Shown here piece after piece: positions 57,507-64,000 of a stretch of DNA of 64,000 bases. A model generated the notes under the pieces. The model was not told the DNA's origin. It did no database searches and was given only the letters and a program-made list of their open reading frames with translations. The position numbers were made by a program, and so were the translations under genes. This stretch comes from Ophiobolus disseminans (lineage: Eukaryota; Ascomycota; Dothideomycetes; Pleosporales; Phaeosphaeriaceae), in contig MU006239.1 in the NCBI GenBank assembly GCA_010093685.1, positions 766,110-830,109 on the forward strand, in the 5' to 3' direction. The stretch's first letter is position 1; every line of letters begins with the position of its first letter.

Positions 57507-58161
57507 GGTGCTGGCGGCAGACCACCCGGACCGACTGGCGTGGCAGCACGCGCTCGCAGGAGTATACCGAGCAGACGGACAGGTGAAGAAGGCTGTAGAC
57601 TTGCTCGAGAGCGTGGTAGAGATCAAGACTCGCGTCCTTCGAGCAGATCATCCTTCGCTACTAGTGTCAGTCGAAGTTCTGGCTGACATCTACGCTGATC
57701 TGGCTGTCAACTCAGACGAAGCACTGTCCTCTTCGTCTCTCAAGAGTCCTACTACGGCTGGTTCTGCTGGATCTGTTATGTAGCAGTGTAGCTAGAAGCA
57801 GCATGCATTAGTCCCCTCCACTTACGCGTGTTAACAATCTGAAGCACCTAAAGCCTCGCCAGACAACAGTCGCGATCATATTAAGGAAAATGCCACCCAA
57901 AGGTTCTTTCATAGCAAGGATCCAACGTTAGTTGCACAGCACCTCAGCGTGTTTGCCCAGATCGCTTGTTTGTGTCACCCTTCTCGTGCCGTAAGACCAC
58001 AATGAAAGATTACGACCTACTGAGAATGACAAGCTCTGCCTGTAGTCATTCTGTACAGTGCATAAAATACATTACACGCCCACCCCTGCAGTGCGCTAGC
58101 ACAGATGTGGAAAGATCCCTGTCGCGTGGACCTTGCGGTGAGAACAAAGCTGATTGCAGAA

Positions 58162-58187
58162 CCGGAAACCGATTGTGCTCGCGACTG
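58162..58187 (-). repeat. Inverse copy of the CAGTCGCGAGCACAATCGG motif
   Basis: Exact reverse complement of 47275-47300, followed by TAC. It is only about 40 bases from the other end-like repeat, so elements may be nested or abutting. Confidence 0.5.
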
Positions 58188-58227
58188 TACAATACCAAGG
58201 ACGTAAATTCATAGTATGCAGAATTAA

Positions 58228-58340
58228 TTACAGAGCCCCTACCTAGCGCTAATCTATTTTTTTGTAAGCGTCTTTCAAGCGGCCGTGCGCTGAGACTAAT
58301 CGGATTGCACAGACCGGAAACCGGTTTCGGTCACCACTAT
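58228..58340 (-). repeat. Inverse copy of the CAGTAGTGACCG repeat
   Basis: Read on the minus strand it starts TAGTGGTGACCGAAACCGG and follows the 45454-45575 copy for about 110 bases with scattered differences. Its presence in both orientations suggests a DNA-transposon family. Confidence 0.6.
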
Positions 58341-59120
58341 ACGTTGCAGCAACTCCACCTCGTTCCTCTCCCTACTCGGTGACCTATGGTAGTCATACTA
58401 CTAGAGGGACCTTGTTCCAATATGGACTGACATTACTAGTAAGTGTTGGAACAAAAATGTGACCAGACTTTGTCCTTGCATTGATTGATATTTCAACGGT
58501 AAGCAGAATATACAGTATGCATAGAATAAGCAAGACGTGCTCACGAGAGCTACATGGTAGTCATTGATGCATTAGATAACCGTCAGCAGGCCGCGACTGC
58601 GTAACTCAAGCTAATACTGTAGGATGCGTGAACGCGCTCTCATTGCGCTTATGGCACAGGATGACAATTGGCTGATCCGGCTTCTGCGGACTGGTCCTAT
58701 CTACTAGTAACGGAACGATGGGTCATTAAAGCGATCCACTCATCGATCCTCATTAATGAGCCTGCAACGAGCTGGCTTACAGTCCTTGAAACCGGCTTCC
58801 CCCTGCACGTGGTCGCAACGAATTACGCGAGAGTGGGCAGAGAAGCGCGCGGGTATGTTTTGTGTACACTAGACTAAGACTTTGCGTGATTTTGCTGTCG
58901 CAATCAAGTCTATGCTTACCTGCGTTATGCCTTACTATACGTAAGCGAAAATTCTACACGTAAGCAAAAACTCCAAAGTTATTCTTCATGTTTCATTAAT
59001 CCTACCCGTAGACTCTAGGGGATAACAATGAATACTATAATAAGTGGCATATGTATAGGCTATTAGACAATTTGCTTCTTTTTCTTACGCAGCTTTCAGT
59101 TTGACAGTTGCGAAGACCGT

Positions 59121-60868
59121 ATGAAGATGTCTATTTGGCTGTGTATCACAACTCTAGCAGTGCTGAGCCTCCTATCCCGGCTAGTGTACCTGCACTGGTT
59201 CCACCCGCTAGCAAAAGTTCCCGGCCCCTGGGCTTTGTCAATTTCTTATCTACCTCAGCTCTTCTATGACGGACTGTACTCAGGGCTTATGTATGAGAAG
59301 ATTAGTTGCTGGCATAGTATTTATGGTACGAAATCATTTCATCTGGTCTTGCTATCCTAGTAATATTTGTCTAGGCCCTATTATTCGGATCGGCCCAAAC
59401 GAAGTGCATGTAGACGAGGCCAAGTTCTACAACCAGTTCCATAGGCAGACAGGGAAGTTAGACAAGGATCCACGTATCTATCTTGCGCCCACTGCGACGT
59501 TCTCTATTACCGACAAATATGAACACGACCACCGAAGACGAGCACTGGAGCATTTCTATACCCCTGAAGCAACATCACAATACGAAACGCTCATGCTGGA
59601 TACATTAGATTATCTGTGTCACCGACTGCAGCAAGATAAGCATGCAAACTTGTCAAATGCGTACCGAGCGTGGTCGTTTGACACAATGTGTCGGATCTAT
59701 CTTGGCTATAACCCCCAACTTTGCAGAAGAGCAGACTTCGGGAGACAGACACATCTCGCATATAGGGATTTCGCGAGAATGTACACGCTATTCACTTTCC
59801 TACCAGCGTTTACGGTCAGACTCATTGATAGAGCACTGCGTTGGAAATACCTACAGCCACGACGGCTGGCAACAGTGCTGAACGTCGTTACTGTATGAAG
59901 CTGTGGTCCACAATTGAGAATGACCAAACGCTAATTCCGGTGTAGGCTATCATGGAGCCCGCTGTTTGCATCTTTGACAGCATTGAAAATGGGTCTGCAA
60001 AGTTCGAGAATAGCATACTGCACAAAATCTTGAAAAGCGACCTGAACGCAGCGCAGAAAACTCCGGAGGCGATGCAAAATGAAATAGTTGGGAACATACT
60101 AGCTGGCACAGAGGCGATTGCCAACACACTATTAACGATTACTTTTTATCTAACACAAAATCTAGACGACTGCAAGAAATTAAGACTTGAGCTTCAAACA
60201 CATGCCAGTCCGGAGAATTCGCCGTTCCTGGTATGTTGATACAGAATTAGCGTTCTTTAATTTTCCAATAACGCTGATACAACTATAGTCTGCTGTTATT
60301 AATGAAGGACTGAGGTAACTTTGTTCTTGTATGCATGCCTTCATGTACTAGTTTGTGTAGACTACAAAAAGGCGCCGAGTTTCGAGAGCCACGAATATGC
60401 CCTGAGCGAGATGTTTGTTTTCAGACCTGGTGCATCCCTCAAGGAGTGGGTATCTGCACTGCTGCTACGTAAGCAGACATCAACCCTGCTAATATATAAG
60501 ACAGACGACAATTAGCACTACTCCTATGTCACTTCATCAAGATGAAAGTGTATTTGAGAATGCGTCTGAGTTTCGACCTGTTCGATGGTTAGATAGAGAC
60601 GTTAATCAGTTGAAGAGGCATCTGGTGCCCTTTAGTATAGGACGACGGCAATGTCTAGGCAAGAAGTAAGAGTCAATCGCACTAATAGACATCTACTTAC
60701 CGCTCTAGCATTGCAAAAAGAATGTTGCACTCTGCTGTAGCGACTATCTACTCAAAGCTTGAAATAACAGGGACGGAAGCGCCTGTCGACTTAGATGCGC
60801 TTAAACTGTTTCCACCAAGCAAAAGCCAGGACCTTACAATGCATATTACATCTGCTACTTTAGATTAA
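59121..60868 (+). CDS. Cytochrome P450 monooxygenase, seven exons
   Basis: Exons 59121-59325, 59375-59892, 59946-60230, 60289-60314, 60361-60468, 60516-60665 and 60709-60868; every intron is GT-AG and 43-58 bases. Summed phases give exactly 484 codons including the stop. An N-terminal membrane anchor (LCITTLAVLSLLSRLVYLHW) is followed by HPLAKVPGP (proline hinge). I-helix: ILAGTEAIANTL. K-helix: VINEGLR (ExxR). PERF-like: FRPVRW. Haem loop: FSIGRRQCLG with the Cys ligand. All hallmarks are intact, so it should be an ER-bound haem oxygenase; its substrate is unknown. It stands alone, without tailoring or backbone biosynthetic genes nearby, between transposon relics. Exons 4-6 are short and AT-rich and are easily missed by gene finders. 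Confidence 0.9.
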
Positions 60869-61526
60869 ACATGTAGTTTACTAAATGTCTGATTTGACAA
60901 TCAAATAGCATGACATTTAAACATAGCTGGAGTGCTGAACGAAATACAAGATATTACAACGAGCCGACCTCACGAGCACCCCTATCCAGAACAGGTTTCG
61001 GCACGACGCCGCTATGGTAGTAGTGAGAGCGGAGTGGATTAACTAAACTATGGTAACGTCAATCCCTAAGTCATGAAGCTATTCATTATGCAAGAATCTA
61101 GGCCTACTGTCAGACTATCAGCTATATCAACCTTCATGCTACAACTGCAAGAAGGTCGGCCTTTTTGTAGTTCGACACCTACGTAACGACCTAATAGATG
61201 AACAGAGCGACCTATCTAGGCTTCCACAAGTCAACACGGGAGTAAGAAGTATAATGTGCCCAATAATGTAGAGATCATGCTCGGAAACGTTTTTCTTGAA
61301 GAAAGGGTATGTAGCTATAGAATCTTATATATCAATTACAGCTTTGTAGACTCACAAGAAGGACAAGCCGAAAGTCTGAAGTGCAAAAGTGTCTCGCGTT
61401 AGGGTGCGTCTCGCGACCTAGGGATTGGCATTAAGTGCACCAGCCCGGGTGCACCAGCCTCCCCTGAATTATCCAAAATGTCCAAAATGTACCCAAAATC
61501 CACGAGAAATCCACGAAAAATGCATA
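60869..61526. other. Gene-free, AT-rich stretch
   Basis: No open frame of note and no recognised element. Confidence 0.45.
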
Positions 61527-61930
61527 CAGTGCTTAGCGAAATCGGCTTCCCCACCATTGCAACTGGCATTTAATTTGCGCCACAGAGTGAACAGGGATTA
61601 AAAGGCTATACTAAGCCAATCAAGCATAGCGCCAAACTGTTAGCATGTCAGCATCGCAAGACTTCTATCCTACCTTAGCCCCTGCCTTGCCTAGCACAGA
61701 ACCTACTACATCAAATTAGCTCCGATTTGGCAGACTGCAGCTTTGTGGAATTAACACAGCAGAGACGAAAATTACTAGAACACTCTCACGTAGACACTCG
61801 CAAGCCACGACGTAATTCAAAGACTTGTAGCCTAACAACATACAGTAGCGCAGTCATTGTGCTCCTCGTAGTAATGCGTGAGCCTGCTGAGACATCGAAA
61901 GCTCTTGCTAAGTAGAATCCATCCGCATAA
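61527..61930 (+). pseudogene. Fot1/pogo-like element, 5' end relic
   Basis: Begins, after TA, with CAGTGCTTAGCGAAATCGGC, like the terminus of Fot1/pogo elements. About 250 bases further on, one plus-strand frame reads TLSRRHSQATT and then has stops at Gln-like positions (PNNIQ-stop). TLSRRH is a hallmark of the helix-turn-helix N-terminus of these transposases. The rest of the element is missing or unrecognisable. Confidence 0.4.
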
Positions 61931-62060
61931 TAAGCATCACAATTAGGGCTAGGATTCACTAGCACAGGTAGAAGTAATATATGTATTTGTATCATCTATA
62001 TAGATGTGTTTGTTGCCTTATAATACAACACTAGCGCAGCATTTCTCATACAATCAAGGC

Positions 62061-63930
62061 CTAGACGTCCTGCCTCGCCACGTAGTCACTTAGGATCCAC
62101 CCAGCTCCAACCCTTGTGTATTCATTCTCTGTACCAGTTAATCTCACAACTAGTATGTAGTATTTCCTCTTCCTAGAATTAGATTCAGGGGAATCCTGCC
62201 CTACAACAACACACCTCTTAGCATCAAGGCTTTTGTGCGTCTCCATATCATACTGAATCTGACCTCTCTCAGTTTCTATCTAAGTCCAAAATTGCATAGC
62301 CTGTACCCCTTCGTTCGGGATTGCATCTTTAGAAAGAGCCAATATCGGTGACCAATGCAGGCTTCCATTTCTTGATGAACCGCCTGTACTTGTATCGCCT
62401 GTTAAATCTTAGGCTGTGCACCCACTCTACACCGCCGAAAGTAATATCCATGAATTAAACTCTACCGCTGTAAGCCATCTACGACCAAGACGGAACGATC
62501 TAGGCTTTATAGTCAATTCGATCTGTATTCTGCTCTTCTGATCTCTGCTATAGCGGAGACCTGTAGAGAAATGACTAGAAGATACCAAATCTGGTTTCAC
62601 ACTTCCTTGCTTGTGCAATACGGCTCTCTAGCCTAGAGATTGCAGCGCATCTGTTAGTCTTCTCTGTTAGGCCACGTTTTGAGTACTCTGTAGAGAGGAA
62701 TTGTATGAAATCTATAGTACGTTTGCTGCCGGCCTTAAGCAGCCGTTCTGGGAAGTTCAGATCGAGCATGAAGTACTTTCTTTGATACAAACTAAGCATA
62801 AAAGCACTTGCGTTAGGAATCTTTTTGTGCATCAGGCTTTTTTAAATTGCTTACCTCTGTAGCGTAGTAAAAGATTCACAGCAGACTCCAGCTCCACACT
62901 CAAAATAGACTTGATTAGCGCTGAAGTGGATTGTTCGCCAAGACAAGACTCTTTCTTGTAGTACCCATGCCCGCTTGTTTAGTAGCTTGTTCTCAACGTC
63001 GTTGTCAAAATCATCAACTTCAGTACTAAGATAGAACTGTCTGCCCGAGGCATCTTGTATGTGAAGGTACTCACTGCGTACAGTACGCTCAAGGAACCCT
63101 GTATTAGAATCGTTGGCTGATGTTGCAGCGATTGTGCAGTAAGCGCCTGCGTAGACGTCTTGCATGCGCTTAGCTTCAGATTTCCAATCTTTCTAGTTCC
63201 ACTGTATGATGCAAAGAGAGTCAATCCAGAGATATCGTATGCCCAGATTCTGAGCGACCCTGACAGCATCACGGAATGTCTTTGGGAGCTCTGAGACATC
63301 GAATCCATTCTGTTGCGCTTTGATATTCTCGTTAGTCGTGCAGAATTTGCGCTTTTCTGCTTCAGTGAGCACGCCCCAACAATGAGAAAGTGCGACATAG
63401 TCCAACGTCTTATTCTTGTTAGAACAGCAGAGACGCAGAGTGTCGGTGTCAGCAGGACCAACATCGAGGAGTCTGCTAGGCATCGCTGCTCTAGTTGCGG
63501 ATTTGCAGGCGTGAGACTCATCGCACCGATGCAGCCATGCTTGTAGTAGTGCGTATTGGGTAAAGCTGCCACGTTCTAGTAAATGTGGGAAGCCGACTTG
63601 AAGATCTAGTTCAAGCACATCCTAGGACCCTAACGAAAAAGGCACGCAGTAAGTAAGTCATTTGGCTCGTGCAGATAGGTTAAATGCGTTCACCTAGGGT
63701 AGTGCCTAACCGAAGAAAGCGATGTCCATCCTCTCCAATCGTAAGTGCCGACTTGTTCCGATTAATGTAGCAACCTCGATTCTCGTGATGCTAGTGTGGC
63801 TTAGCAGCACGAAGCAAAGAAGCGCAGACTGCACAATCTGAACTAGCAGCACTAAGGTCCGAGACATTAATTTGACAGTCAGTACGCATAATTGCGGCGC
63901 AATTGACGCAGCACTAGGTAAAGGTAGCCT
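62061..63930 (-). pseudogene. HET-domain gene, heavily RIP-mutated
   Basis: On the minus strand an N-terminal Cys block (SSDCAVCASLLRAA, near 63840) precedes ELDLQVGFPHLLERG (63610). The HET core follows: DYVALSHCWG, LPKTFRDAVRVAQNLGIRYL, WIDSLCIIQ, then a TAG where Gln is expected, DWKSEAKRMQDVYAGAYCTI and LNKRAWVLQERVLSWR. After an intron starting GTAAGC at about 62857 come the post-HET segments FPERLLKAGS and LTEKTNRCAAISRLESRI. The usual YGIF, PSWSWMAYSG and FMDI blocks are interrupted by several stops, down to YTRVGAGWILSDY at 62061. This is the long stand-alone HET type (no NACHT), a probable incompatibility or cell-death effector, now inactive. Confidence 0.75.
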
Positions 63931-64000
63931 TAGGTGCTAGTGCAACTGTGCGTAAGCTTGTCAAGAACACCATAGCAGAATTGTTGTCGAAGCCGTATTC
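63931..64000. other. Window end, no feature
   Basis: The last 70 bases continue upstream of the HET pseudogene. Its start codon was not identified. Confidence 0.3.

Larger units (their letters stand above)
54412..57783 (+). pseudogene. TPR-protein gene fragment split by a hAT element
   Basis: Left of the element (54412-54487) the frame reads ADGQVKKAVELLEAVVEVSN. Right of it (57507-57783) it continues as a TPR with ADHPDRLAWQHALAGVYR, then ADGQVKKAVDLLESVVEI and a Ser-rich end at 57783. Taking out the element and one 8-base target copy joins the two parts in frame. The first TPR units and any N-terminal effector domain are missing to the left, where the CorA-like gene ends. Fungal NLRs often end in such TPRs, so this is probably the tail of a lost receptor or a Clr5-like gene. 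Confidence 0.75.
57784..59120. other. Gene-free stretch with two transposon end-like repeats
   Basis: No gene supported. It contains the inverse copies of the 47275 motif (58162-58187) and of the 45454 repeat (58228-58340). Confidence 0.45.

Overview
The window looks like nuclear DNA of a filamentous ascomycete, most likely a Dothideomycete (Pleosporales-like; this placement is inference). The grounds are short GT-AG introns of about 43-75 bases with CTRAC-type branch sites, HET-domain and NACHT/STAND (NLR-type) genes, a Clr5-domain gene, a fungal PD-(D/E)XK-like gene, and many transposon relics. The relics carry in-frame stops mostly at CAG/CAA to TAG/TAA or TGG to TAG positions, which fits repeat-induced point mutation (RIP). 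The region is accessory and gene-poor: few genes are intact and most are broken.

Layout. 0-8 kb: tail of a pogo/Fot1-like transposase, a subtilase lacking its 5' end, a solo LTR, a truncated PLP aminotransferase and a low-complexity gene. 8-16 kb: a two-exon 2OG-Fe(II) oxygenase-like gene, then a HET-NACHT-ankyrin NLR gene bracketed by inverted repeats of about 230 bases; the right repeat is split by a degenerate Tc1/mariner element. 16-24 kb: a decayed HET-NACHT-WD40 gene, a second HET fragment facing away from it, a Clr5-TPR gene with one premature stop, and a dispersed repeat. 24-37 kb: almost no recognisable genes. 37-41 kb: a solo LTR and a Ty1/copia element (5' LTR, half-tRNA primer site, gag-protease-integrase) with no reverse transcriptase. 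41-47 kb: a kinase-like gene, a nuclease-like pseudogene split by a solo LTR, and a two-exon membrane protein gene. 47-52 kb: a PNP_UDP-NACHT-WD40 NLR gene. 53-58 kb: a CorA-like membrane protein gene with two GC-AG introns, and a TPR gene remnant split by a complete-length but decayed hAT element. 59-61 kb: a seven-exon P450 gene that is continuous through all its splices. 61-64 kb: a Fot1/pogo 5' relic and a heavily mutated HET gene.

Read together, this is a nursery and graveyard of fungal NLR/HET (non-self recognition, programmed cell death) genes. Two NACHT-WD40 paralogues carry different N-terminal effector domains (HET or PNP_UDP), high-identity repeat arrays coincide with both assembly gaps, and one NLR gene sits inside a transposon-like inverted-repeat frame. 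I see no tRNA, rRNA or CRISPR.
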